A stretch of 40,213 nucleotides of DNA from Hymenobacter psychrotolerans DSM 18569 (GTDB lineage Bacteria > Bacteroidota > Bacteroidia > Cytophagales > Hymenobacteraceae), in the NCBI RefSeq assembly GCF_900142395.1, contig NZ_FRAS01000030.1, forward strand, positions 1 through 40,213. The letters are read 5' to 3'. The position numbers were made by a program, and so were the translations under genes. Numbering within the stretch: the first letter of the stretch is position 1; each line of letters opens with the position of its first letter. Below, in pieces: positions 33,487-40,213 of this stretch. The notes below the pieces were generated by a model. The model ran no database searches, was not told the origin of the DNA, and saw nothing but the letters and a program-made list of their open reading frames with translations.

Positions 33487-35112
33487 ATGCCGCATCCGCT
33501 CGAGTATATAACGACCGGAGCCCTGTTGCAATGCAGCGAGGGTACGGTGCCCATGCCATTCCAGACGACACCTCGCACCAGCAAGATTGCTGGGCTGCAG
33601 GCGGGCAATGCGCTGGACAAGGTGCCGCTGGTTAATATTCCCTCCTTTGTCATCTGCAAGAAGCTCACGCAGCAGGCCGGTGGTACCCCGGTGCCATGTA
33701 CCCCGGCTCCCACTATGTGGCAGGACACTTACCCAGCCAAAGTAGGTGGCGCCGAAACGCTACTGTTCCGCTCCTGCATTAACTGCCCGCTAGGCCAGGG
33801 CAAGATTGAGTTTCTGACCTCGGGCCAATTGCCGGTGCCACCGGAGATGAGCCAGCAGATCAAGGAGACAAAAGAAGAAGCCGACGAGGCGCTGGAGCAG
33901 GCCGAAAAGGAAAAGAACTCCGTAGGCGAGGCCGGTCTGTTGGAAGGGATGATTCCGATCTGGGGTTCGGGCCGGGACCTGATCCACGCCGCGCAGACGG
34001 GCGACAAGCTGGGCGTGGCTATGAACGCAGCCTTCCTAGTGTGGGACGTAGCCTCGGTGGCAGCGGGAGTGCTGAGCTTCGGTACGGCCACGGCAGCCAT
34101 GATGGGCGCCAAGGCCGGCGTGCGCACGGCCCTAAAAGCCGGCACCAAAGTCGCCGCCGGCATGGCTAAGAAAAAGATGGCCGCCGTGCTAGCCAAGAGT
34201 GCAGCCCTCAAGAACGGACTCAAGGCCGGTGTGCGCTCGTTCGCCGCCAAGATTCCGCGCATCTGCGTGACAGCCTGCTTCCCGGCCGGTACGCCCGTGG
34301 CCGTGGAGGGGGGCTACAAAAACATCGAGGATATTGTTGCCGGCGAATCGGTCTGGTCCTGGCACGAGGAAACGGGTGACCTGGCCCTCAAGCCCGTCGT
34401 GCACACCATGCAGCGCGAGTCAGATGCGCTGGTAGAGTTGCGCCTGGGCGCCGATATGGTGCAGGCCACGCCCGAGCACCCGTTCTGGGTGAATGGCGGC
34501 TGGAAGGCGGCCGGTGAGCTAGTGGTGGGCGACGCTGTGCTGCGCTCCGACGGGCTGACCATGCCCGTGAGTGAGGTCAGCCATTACACGGAGCAGCCCA
34601 CCACGGTTTACAATTTCGAGGTCGCCGACTGGCACACCTACCTCGTCAGTTGGTGGATGTTCGTTGTGCATAATTCCGGGCCTTGTATCAAAGGGACAAT
34701 CAAGAAAATAGCCAAGGCAGCCAAGAGCAAGAAAAAAGCCTTACTCTCTGCTCCCACCAAAGTAAAGAGTAAGAGGTTACAGTATTTAGGTAGAACTCCA
34801 GGGAAAAAATCTAGTACTGGTAAAGCAGTTATTAAACGAATGGAGGGAGAGAAGAAGATTAGAGAACTTACTGCTGGGAAGAAAGAAGTATTAGGACCAG
34901 ATGGTAATTGGTATGAGATAGAAAAAACTGATATGGGCCACCTCGATGATGCAGTGAGTTGGTGGAATAGAGAAGGGAGACAGTATGGTGCGAAATCAAA
35001 AGAAGTAAGAGACTGGATGAAGGATCCTAAAAATTATGAACTTGAGCCTAGTAGCATAAATAGGAGCCGAGGTGCTCAGTTGACTGAAACTTACTTACCT
35101 CCTCTAAAATAA
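33487..35112 (+). CDS. PAAR-like (DUF4280) - pretoxin - HINT - GH-E-like nuclease toxin
   Basis: The 541-residue effector has a DUF4280 PAAR-like spike tip (about 1-115, with cysteine pair RSCINC) and a helical linker (120-145). Next comes a hydrophobic Ala/Gly pretoxin segment (150-255), then a HINT autoprocessing domain from C264 (CFPAGTPV) through TPEHPF (H331) to VVHN (395-396). The toxin tip spans 397-541. It carries GPDGNWYEIEKTDMGHLDDAVSWWN, VRDWMKDPKNYELEPSSINRSRGAQL, resembling the GH-E branch of the HNH/ENDO VII nucleases, though the Glu of the GHE motif is not obvious. The residue after HN is Ser. DNA changes from about 70% GC to about 38% GC right after the HN codons. It is loaded on VgrG and paired with the immunity gene 4 bp downstream. 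Confidence 0.85.
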   Translation: MPHPLEYITTGALLQCSEGTVPMPFQTTPRTSKIAGLQAGNALDKVPLVNIPSFVICKKLTQQAGGTPVPCTPAPTMWQDTYPAKVGGAETLLFRSCINCPLGQGKIEFLTSGQLPVPPEMSQQIKETKEEADEALEQAEKEKNSVGEAGLLEGMIPIWGSGRDLIHAAQTGDKLGVAMNAAFLVWDVASVAAGVLSFGTATAAMMGAKAGVRTALKAGTKVAAGMAKKKMAAVLAKSAALKNGLKAGVRSFAAKIPRICVTACFPAGTPVAVEGGYKNIEDIVAGESVWSWHEETGDLALKPVVHTMQRESDALVELRLGADMVQATPEHPFWVNGGWKAAGELVVGDAVLRSDGLTMPVSEVSHYTEQPTTVYNFEVADWHTYLVSWWMFVVHNSGPCIKGTIKKIAKAAKSKKKALLSAPTKVKSKRLQYLGRTPGKKSSTGKAVIKRMEGEKKIRELTAGKKEVLGPDGNWYEIEKTDMGHLDDAVSWWNREGRQYGAKSKEVRDWMKDPKNYELEPSSINRSRGAQLTETYLPPLK

Positions 35113-35116
35113 CAAG

Positions 35117-35551
35117 ATGAAGAAACAGGATGAAATGGATGACGCACTTTATCAAGAGATAATGTTGCATTGTAAAGAGGGTGATGAGGCTGTTGAAGAT
35201 GACGATTATGATCGTGCAATTCATGCTTTTCAGCAAGCGTTTGATTTAATTCCAGAGCCTTATCAGGAATGGGAAGCATCTACGTGGGTGCTGTTTTCGT
35301 TGGGTGAAGCACAATTTTTTAACGAAGACTATGCAGCCGCAAAAGAATCACTAACTGCCGTTATGCATTGCCCAGATGCTATTGGAAACCCACTTATTCA
35401 CTTGCGCCTCGGCCAGGTCCAGTATGAAATGGGTAACTTTGCTAAAGCAAAAGATGAATTAATGCGCGCTTATATGGGGCAGGGCGAAGAAATATTTGAA
35501 GGGGAAGATGAGAAGTACTTTACCTTCTTAAAACAGGAAGTAGCATTATAA
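35117..35551 (+). CDS. TPR-type immunity protein for the GH-E-like toxin
   Basis: The 144-residue acidic protein contains about two to three tetratricopeptide-like repeats (AVEDDDYDRAIHAFQQAFDLIP, then AQFFNEDYAAAKESLTAVM, then VQYEMGNFAKAKDELMRAY). Proteins of this layout with the EWEASTWVLFSLGEA block are often encoded behind nuclease toxins in bacterial polymorphic-toxin loci. The start is 4 bp after the toxin stop, and it shares the toxin tip's AT-rich codon use, so both probably arrived together. A strong terminator follows. Confidence 0.75.
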   Translation: MKKQDEMDDALYQEIMLHCKEGDEAVEDDDYDRAIHAFQQAFDLIPEPYQEWEASTWVLFSLGEAQFFNEDYAAAKESLTAVMHCPDAIGNPLIHLRLGQVQYEMGNFAKAKDELMRAYMGQGEEIFEGEDEKYFTFLKQEVAL

Positions 35552-35568
35552 ATTTTTCTTGGTGTTTA

Positions 35569-35615
35569 TCACTAAAAAGCCAGACTTCTACAGACGAGGT
35601 CTGGCTTTTTAGTGA
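35569..35615. terminator. Strong bidirectional terminator closing the active effector unit
   Basis: TCACTAAAAAGCCAGAC pairs perfectly with GTCTGGCTTTTTAGTGA (17 bp, 13-base loop) with A and T runs on either side. It separates the expressed effector-immunity pair from the downstream orphan cassettes. Confidence 0.9.
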
Positions 35616-35656
35616 CAAAGCAAGCGGTCTTCCCATTGCCTTAAAAAGCAGTTTAA

Positions 35657-36457
35657 GACATCTGGGCGGGTGAGCAGGTCTGGTCCTGGCACGAGGAAAC
35701 GGGTGACCTGGCCCTCAAGCCCGTCGTGCACACCATGCAGCGCGAGTCAGATGCGCTGGTAGAGTTGCGCCTGGGCGCCGATATGGTGCAGGCCACGCCC
35801 GAGCACCCGTTTTGGGTGAACGGTGGTTGGAAGGTGGCCGGTGAGTTGGTAGTGGGCGACGCGGTGCTGCGCTCGGATGGACTGACCATGCCCGTGAGTG
35901 AGGTCAGCCATTACACGGAGCAGCCCACCACGGTTTACAACTTCGAGGTGGCCGACTGGCACACCTACCTCGTCAGCTGGTGGATGTTTGTTGTACATAA
36001 CGCCACCATTTGTCTAAGAAAAATATCAGATGATCTGTACAAAAAGCTTAGAAAAAAGACTCCTAGCATCAAAATACGTAAGGATGTAAATAAAAAATTC
36101 AAAAAAGGTATGAAGGACCCAGCATTACCGGGTCTAACAGTTGAGAAGAAGCTGCATGCCGATCATATAGTGCCAATGGATCAAATATCTCGAATGGATG
36201 GGTTCGAGAAATTAACCAAGGAGCAGCAGATTGCAGTGCTAAATCACGAAAAAAACTTTGTTGGCCTTAGCGAAACTGCCAATACATCTAAAGCTCCTAA
36301 GTCTTTTCAGGAATGGACAGAGTATAAAAAGAGGGGCATCAAAGTAGATGATAAGTTCAGGAAGAAGATGATAGCCAAGAGTAAAGTATTAGAGAAGGAC
36401 ATTCAGAAGCGTATCGATGATTTAGTTAAAGCTAATTCTCTTCCTCCAACACCTTAA
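35657..36457 (+). pseudogene. Orphan toxin cassette 1: truncated HINT plus HNH nuclease tip
   Basis: Homology to the main effector begins at DI.AGE..VWSWHEETG, directly after an in-frame TAA (35654-35656), so the N-terminal half of HINT and all delivery domains are missing. The first possible start is a GTG at 35726. The HINT end is intact (TPEHPFW, NFEVADWHTYLV, VVHN). It is followed by a new tip with an HNH signature: KLHADHIVPMDQISRMDGFEKL, then VLNHEKNFVGLSETANTSKAPKSFQEW (D146, H147, N173 and N177 counted from the GTG). The residue after HN is Ala. 35677-35811 is identical to 34350-34484. It is probably a silent donor of an alternative tip. Confidence 0.8.
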
Positions 36458-36491
36458 CTTCCCCGGCTACACCCCAGCAATTAAAAACACA

Positions 36492-37163
36492 ATGGATAAG
36501 AATCTTTCGGCACTCGAAAAGAATTTAGGTCGCTTTTCTGTCTTGGATAAATTGCCAGAAAATTTATTGGTTCCTGCAGAGTGGCAGCCTTTGATCGGGC
36601 GCTCTGATAAAGAGAAAGTGAAGCACATTACTTCGCTGTGGGATAAATACTACCACACAGAGTTCAGCGCCCTTCTAGGGATATTTCAAAAACGCCTTAA
36701 CACGGTCCACCTAATTGAACTAGAGAATAAACCCGCTCTACTGTATATTTTTAAAAACCCCCAAGGCGAGTATTTGCACTATGTGGGGCATGCGCCTTTG
36801 CTATCGGGACAATTGCCAGCAACCACTGAGAATTTGCCTTGGCCTGCTAAGTTTTTGGAGTTCTACAAAACTATCCATAATGGCTGGTACGAAGTGGAAT
36901 CACATGCTTTAGGGCTATTTCCTATAGACGAGTTTTTCTGGCTGTCGGAACAGGAGTGGGGAGTACTGGATGAAATAGAAATCGATTTTTCTCTCGACAA
37001 GGTTTTAGCTGTTTTTTCTAACAGTGCTGGGGGGTACCTGTGCTGGAACTTCAACACCACGGAGCCATCGGGTTTAGTCTGGTGGGATGATGAAGAACCC
37101 GATATGGCGGATTTTTGGGATATTTTAGATGAGTGGTCCGCAATGGGGATAGAGGAGTATTAG
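36492..37163 (+). CDS. SUKH (SMI1/KNR4)-like immunity protein of cassette 1
   Basis: The 223-residue acidic protein shows a SUKH-like pattern in its middle and end: PAKFLEFYKTIHNGWYEVESHALGLFPI, FFWLSEQEWG, VLAVFSNSAGGYLCWNF and PSGLVWWDDEEPDMADFWDILDEW. SUKH proteins are a broad immunity superfamily paired with nuclease toxins. It starts 34 bp after the HNH tip and has the same AT-rich codon use, so it is the probable immunity for that tip. As an immunity gene it could still be useful while the toxin cassette is silent. The exact SUKH subgroup is not certain. Confidence 0.7.
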   Translation: MDKNLSALEKNLGRFSVLDKLPENLLVPAEWQPLIGRSDKEKVKHITSLWDKYYHTEFSALLGIFQKRLNTVHLIELENKPALLYIFKNPQGEYLHYVGHAPLLSGQLPATTENLPWPAKFLEFYKTIHNGWYEVESHALGLFPIDEFFWLSEQEWGVLDEIEIDFSLDKVLAVFSNSAGGYLCWNFNTTEPSGLVWWDDEEPDMADFWDILDEWSAMGIEEY

Positions 37164-37210
37164 GGTGTAATAATTTATAGATAGGGGCCTATCTGTAAAC
37201 TAACTGCGAC

Positions 37211-38392
37211 GTGGCCTCGGTGGCGGCGGGGGTGCTGAGCTTCGGCACGGCCACGGCGGCCATGATGGGGGCCAAGGCCGGCGTGCGCACCGCCCTGAAA
37301 GCCGGCACCAAAGTCGCTGCAGGCATGGCCAAGAAGCAAATGGCCGAACTAGCAGCCAAGGCGGTGGCGCTCAAAGGTGGGCTCAAAGCGCTGAAGCCCT
37401 TCGGTAAAAAAGCCGTGAAAGAATGCGTAACGGCCTGCTTCGCTGCTGGTACGCCCGTGGCTGTGGCTGATGATTACCGCAACATTGAGGATATTCAAGT
37501 CGGTGACTTAGTTTGGGCCTGGGAGCAAGACCAGCAGAACTTAGCCCTCAAGCCCGTTATCTCAATCAGTCAACATGAGGCGCATGCTCTAGTAGAAGTG
37601 CATGTAGGCGATGAAGTTATTCGCACCACGCCAGAGCACCCCTTTTTGCTCAACACCCAGGAGTGGAAACAAGCCGGACAACTGGAAGTCGGTGACGAAT
37701 TGCTACGCTCGGACCAAGTCAGTATGACCGTTCGGGAAGTCGTTCATCAAACCGAGCATCCCACTACTGTATACAACTTTGAGGTGGCCGACTGGCATAC
37801 CTATTTAGTAGGCCACTGGATGCTCATCGTCCATAATGGGCCCTGTGATGATATTGCTAAGCTTGTACAAGAAGCTGCTGATGCAGCTAAAAAGGCTGGC
37901 CCTAACAAGGTCGGCATTGTACTTGATGACGCGGCCAAAGTCCGTAATAAGGGTCCATTTAGCACAGCTAATTTTGCTAAGGAAGGTGCTGGAAGCGCGG
38001 ATGAATTGACCAAAAATATGCAGAAAGCAATGGGAGTGCGAAAGCCTCCTGGTCATGCGGCACACCATATGGTCATGAAGAAGCCGCGTACTAAATGGAC
38101 TGATAAAAGAGCCAAAAAGGCCGTTACTGAGTCACAGGAAATTTTAAAACGTAATAATATAGGCATTGATAACGCCAACAATGGCGTTTATCTACCTCAT
38201 AAAAAGGCTGCTTTAGAATCGCCTACTAGAGTAGCTAGCAAGCACAGTACCATCCATAATGGCAAGTATGCCATTCACGTAAGAGACCGACTAAAAGAAG
38301 CTGAGAAGCTTGGAGGTAAAGACCAAGTTCTCAAAGAACTTGAAGCGTTACGTTCCGAAATGGAAACCGGCATATTTAAAGGACACTTGTAA
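37211..38392 (+). CDS. Orphan toxin cassette 2: pretoxin-HINT plus AHH nuclease tip
   Basis: Homology to the main effector starts at DVASVAAGVLSFGTATAAMMG, just after an in-frame TAA (37196-37198); the PAAR-like part is missing and only a GTG at 37211 is available as start. The HINT is complete but clearly diverged from the other copies (CFAAGTPVAV, TPEHPFLL, NFEVADWHTYLV, IVHN ending at 209). The tip (210-393) carries GHAAHHMVMK (284-286 AHH), GIDNANNGVYLP and HSTIHNGKYAIHVRDRL, the signature of the AHH family of HNH/ENDO VII nucleases. The residue after HN is Gly. It is undeliverable as it stands and probably a recombination donor. Confidence 0.82.
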   Translation: MASVAAGVLSFGTATAAMMGAKAGVRTALKAGTKVAAGMAKKQMAELAAKAVALKGGLKALKPFGKKAVKECVTACFAAGTPVAVADDYRNIEDIQVGDLVWAWEQDQQNLALKPVISISQHEAHALVEVHVGDEVIRTTPEHPFLLNTQEWKQAGQLEVGDELLRSDQVSMTVREVVHQTEHPTTVYNFEVADWHTYLVGHWMLIVHNGPCDDIAKLVQEAADAAKKAGPNKVGIVLDDAAKVRNKGPFSTANFAKEGAGSADELTKNMQKAMGVRKPPGHAAHHMVMKKPRTKWTDKRAKKAVTESQEILKRNNIGIDNANNGVYLPHKKAALESPTRVASKHSTIHNGKYAIHVRDRLKEAEKLGGKDQVLKELEALRSEMETGIFKGHL

Positions 38393-38401
38393 GAGCGAAA
38401 A

Positions 38402-38983
38402 ATGCAGATCTACAAATTCATAGAAGATTCTGATCATTACAGCGTCCCATTTGATTGGGATGACGATGACAACAATATTGATTACGTAAGTCACATCGTG
38501 GACACGTACTTCGATAAACACCAGCGGGTCGGTGACAACTGGCACCCTCCCTTCTTTGGTGTAATCGATCCACGCGTGAAGGTGGGCGACCTGGGTACGT
38601 TAGCGGGAAGTGAGCGTATTGTTTTTAGTCAGCGAGCTGTGGACGTATTGCAACCACTACTGGGGGATAGTGTAGAGTTGCTCCCCTACCCAACGGAGGT
38701 AGGTACCTACTATCTCGTTAACGTATTGGACGTGGGCAATTACTTAGATCGAAAACAGACAAAGTGCAGGGAAATACTATCCAATGGATTATGTGCTGGT
38801 ATCAGCGAATTTGTATTTCGGGCAGATTTGGTGAAAGGAAAACCCATCTTTAGAATACCAGATAGTCCAGTGTTTAGATACGTTTCCGACGAATTTATCG
38901 CTGCCTGCCGTAAGCACAAACTGACAGGCATCGATTTGGAAGAAGGAAACAAAGTCTGGGATTCGGCAACTCCGGCTGGATGA
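38402..38983 (+). CDS. Imm11/DUF1629-like immunity protein of cassette 2
   Basis: The 193-residue protein resembles the Imm11 (DUF1629) immunity family: an N-terminal variable part, GDLGTLAGSERIVFSQRAVDVLQPLLGDSVELLP in the middle, and a C-terminal SPVFRYVSDEFIAACRKHKLTGIDLEEGNKVW block. Imm11 proteins are commonly found behind AHH nucleases. It starts 9 bp after the AHH tip and overlaps the next gene by 4 bp. Confidence 0.75.
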   Translation: MQIYKFIEDSDHYSVPFDWDDDDNNIDYVSHIVDTYFDKHQRVGDNWHPPFFGVIDPRVKVGDLGTLAGSERIVFSQRAVDVLQPLLGDSVELLPYPTEVGTYYLVNVLDVGNYLDRKQTKCREILSNGLCAGISEFVFRADLVKGKPIFRIPDSPVFRYVSDEFIAACRKHKLTGIDLEEGNKVWDSATPAG

Positions 38984-39576
38984 TGGAAGTATATCCATTG
39001 GTCCAAGCTGTGCGCCTGCCCCGGGGTACCGTTGAGGCTGTTGTGCCTTCACTAGTGCACCAAGGCAAAGTGTACGCTTATGAAGTCGCCGTCACTCTTT
39101 CCAAGGGCCCCACTCTGCGCCTCGACGCACGCCAGTTTCCACTTGAAGTACCAACGTTGGCAGGGCAATCCGGGGAGATGCTTATCTATCTAACAGAATT
39201 TGGTGACCTCGATCTGGAACCAGTTGGCGCAGCGCACACGCTAGGCCGTTACCTAGGGTCCCAACTCAGCGCTGTTTTCTTTCCAGACTTACTAGCGCGT
39301 TACCGCCTCCTCGAACTGGAGCTAGGCGAGGACTATGAGAACATACCGGGCTTTCAGGACGACTATGACCGCATCTCAACTGCTTACCATCCGCTTGGTT
39401 TCCCAATCGAGCCTTACGAAGCCTTGCCTTTATTGTACACTGATTTTGGGGTGCTAGCCCTTGGCGTACGGGCCTTGGAGCAACTGGAAGCTATAGCTCA
39501 AGTAGGCGACCAAGTGTTCTTCAGCGCAACGAGTTTTAGCCTCGTTTCTTTCAAAGAATTGCCGCCATTACATTAA
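38980..39576 (+). CDS. Unknown protein coupled to the Imm11-like gene (second immunity candidate)
   Basis: The 198-residue soluble protein, rich in Leu and acidic residues, has no signal peptide or membrane helix and matches no family I can name (LTEFGDLDLEPVGAAHTLGRYLGSQL, ELELGEDYENIPGFQDDYDRISTAYHPLG). Its start overlaps the stop of the Imm11-like gene (ATGATGG), so both are translated together. It could be an immunity protein left behind by a lost cassette, or a second factor against the AHH toxin. Its codon use is intermediate between the tips and the HINT modules. Confidence 0.65.
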   Translation: MMEVYPLVQAVRLPRGTVEAVVPSLVHQGKVYAYEVAVTLSKGPTLRLDARQFPLEVPTLAGQSGEMLIYLTEFGDLDLEPVGAAHTLGRYLGSQLSAVFFPDLLARYRLLELELGEDYENIPGFQDDYDRISTAYHPLGFPIEPYEALPLLYTDFGVLALGVRALEQLEAIAQVGDQVFFSATSFSLVSFKELPPLH

Positions 39577-39605
39577 GGGTACGTAGTATGTGATGCACAA
39601 TTGAA

Positions 39606-39980
39606 GGCGTAGCCCTGAACGCAGCCTTTTTGGTGTGGGACGTAGCCTCGGTGGCGGCGGGGGTACTGAGCTTCGGCACGGCCACGGCCGCCATGATGGG
39701 GGCCAAGGCCGGGGTGCGCACGGCACTTAAGGCGGGCACCGAGGTGGCTGCTGGTATGGCCAAGAAAAAGATGGCCGCCGTGCTAGCCAAAAGTGCGGCG
39801 CTCAAGAACGGGCTCAAAGCCGGCGTGCGCTCGTTCGCCGCCAAGATTCCGCGCATCTGTGTGACAGCCTGTTTCCCGGCCGGGACCCCCGTGGCCGTGG
39901 AGGGGGGCTACAAAAACATCGAGGATATCGTTGCCGGCGAGTTGGTCTGGTCCTGGCACGAAGAGACGGGTGAGGTGGTC
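39606..39980 (+). pseudogene. Orphan cassette 3: pretoxin-HINT start, cut by an IS3-family element
   Basis: Homology to the main effector starts at GVALNAAFLVWDVASVAAG and runs through CFPAGTPVAVEGGYKNIEDIVAGE to SWHEETGEVV, where the reading frame meets a TAG in the IS end. The HINT is thus broken in its first half. The sequence is close to the main copy (residues 176-298 there), much closer than cassette 2. The remaining HINT and its toxin tip would lie beyond the IS, outside the window. Confidence 0.82.
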
Positions 39981-40213
39981 TAGCTAAGCCGGACACAATT
40001 GGGACGTGGTTTGAAGATGGGTTTCGAAGTGGTTGGGCGAGTGATAGCCGAGGGCAGAATGTCGGCGTTCGGCGTTGTAATAGGCAATATGGTGGCTGAT
40101 TTCGAGCTTGGCTTCGGCCAGGCCGGGGAAGCTGCCGCCGTCGAGCAGTTCGGCTTTGAAGCGGCTCCAAAACGATTCGGCGTGCGCGTTGTCGTAGCAG
40201 TTGCCGCGCCGGC
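39981..40213 (-). mobile_element. IS3-family element, orfB end (partial, runs off right edge)
   Basis: The terminal repeat starts at about 39981 (TAGCTAAGCCGGACAC) and resembles that at 458-474. The orientation is the same as at the left edge. It is inserted in cassette 3's HINT. The remaining orfB and orfA lie to the right of the window. Confidence 0.85.
39984..40213 (-). CDS. IS3-family transposase OrfB, C-terminal fragment (cut by window edge)
   Basis: The minus strand encodes RRGNCYDNAHAESFWSRFKAE, LLDGGSFPGLAEAKLEI, HHIAYYNAERRHSALGYHSP, then a stop at 39986-39984. The NCYDNAHAESFW block, with the catalytic Glu, and YN..R.HSALGY.SP are the hallmark end of the IS3 OrfB integrase (rve) domain. 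About 76 codons are present; the first two catalytic Asp residues lie beyond the right edge. Confidence 0.9.
   Translation of the reverse strand, partial: RRGNCYDNAHAESFWSRFKAELLDGGSFPGLAEAKLEISHHIAYYNAERRHSALGYHSPNHFETHLQTTSQLCPA

Noticed and set aside
34276..34674. HINT domain as a splicing intein
   Set aside because: There is no C-terminal extein matching the N-terminal part, the next residues are S, A and G in the three copies, and toxin tips follow, so a cleavage-only HINT is the better reading.

Overview
The window looks like a chromosomal segment of a high-GC member of the Bacteroidota, most likely Hymenobacter or a close relative in the Cytophagales. The evidence is the set of Bacteroidota-type families (a BatB/BatC pair, a gliding-motility/type IX secretion C-terminal domain, an OMP_b-brl_3 receptor with a carboxypeptidase-regulatory domain, an NtrC-type regulator with GAFTDA), the TAnnTTTG-type -7 boxes upstream of several genes, and codon use near 65% GC. 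The genus is inferred, not proven.

Layout. 1-1321: the end of an IS3-family element (orfA plus the start of orfB) abutting a complete IS5-family element. 1347-3183: a DUF3050 gene, an intergenic stretch with several hairpins, and a three-gene tRNA operon (Ser-GCT, Pro-TGG, Arg-TCT). 3347-8201: batB-batC, an acetyl-CoA acetyltransferase and a secreted MORN-repeat protein. 8344-18053, all on the minus strand: a membrane-fusion protein and TolC pair; a LolD/MacB-type ATPase, an ECF sigma factor and two MacB-type permeases; then an NtrC-type regulator and its histidine kinase. The two efflux transcription units carry the same upstream palindrome (CTGTCCG-N4-CGGACAG), exactly 75 bp from a sigma-54-like element, so the two-component pair very probably controls them. 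18842-29032: a TonB-type outer-membrane protein, a truncated secreted paralogue, a DUF2459 protein, hisS (with a striking AT-rich internal segment), hutH, a T9SS-type C-terminal-domain protein and a DUF547 protein. 29072-29746 is a membrane four-helix sensor without an output domain.

29998-39980 is the accessory region and the most interesting part: a polymorphic-toxin island. A VgrG gene is followed by a PAAR-like (DUF4280) - pretoxin - HINT - nuclease protein and its immunity gene. Downstream lie three 5'-truncated cassettes, each starting inside the same pretoxin/HINT module. Two carry a different nuclease tip (HNH, AHH) with candidate immunity genes (SUKH-like, Imm11-like and one unknown); the last is cut by an IS3-family insertion. 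HINT modules are GC-rich and native-looking, whereas the tips and immunity genes are AT-rich, and the switch falls at the predicted HINT cleavage site. Homologous recombination between HINT copies could replace the active tip.

Divergent from vgrG is a protein whose C-terminal domain matches the catalytic landmarks of animal CD38/ADP-ribosyl cyclase (FWSG, LE, W..SRRFA, VE). It is probably an NAD-consuming toxin, followed by a small helical candidate immunity protein.

The window ends in the orfB end of an IS3-family element whose terminal repeat resembles that at the left edge and which lies in the same orientation, so the segment is bounded by two directly oriented copies of what looks like the same IS.
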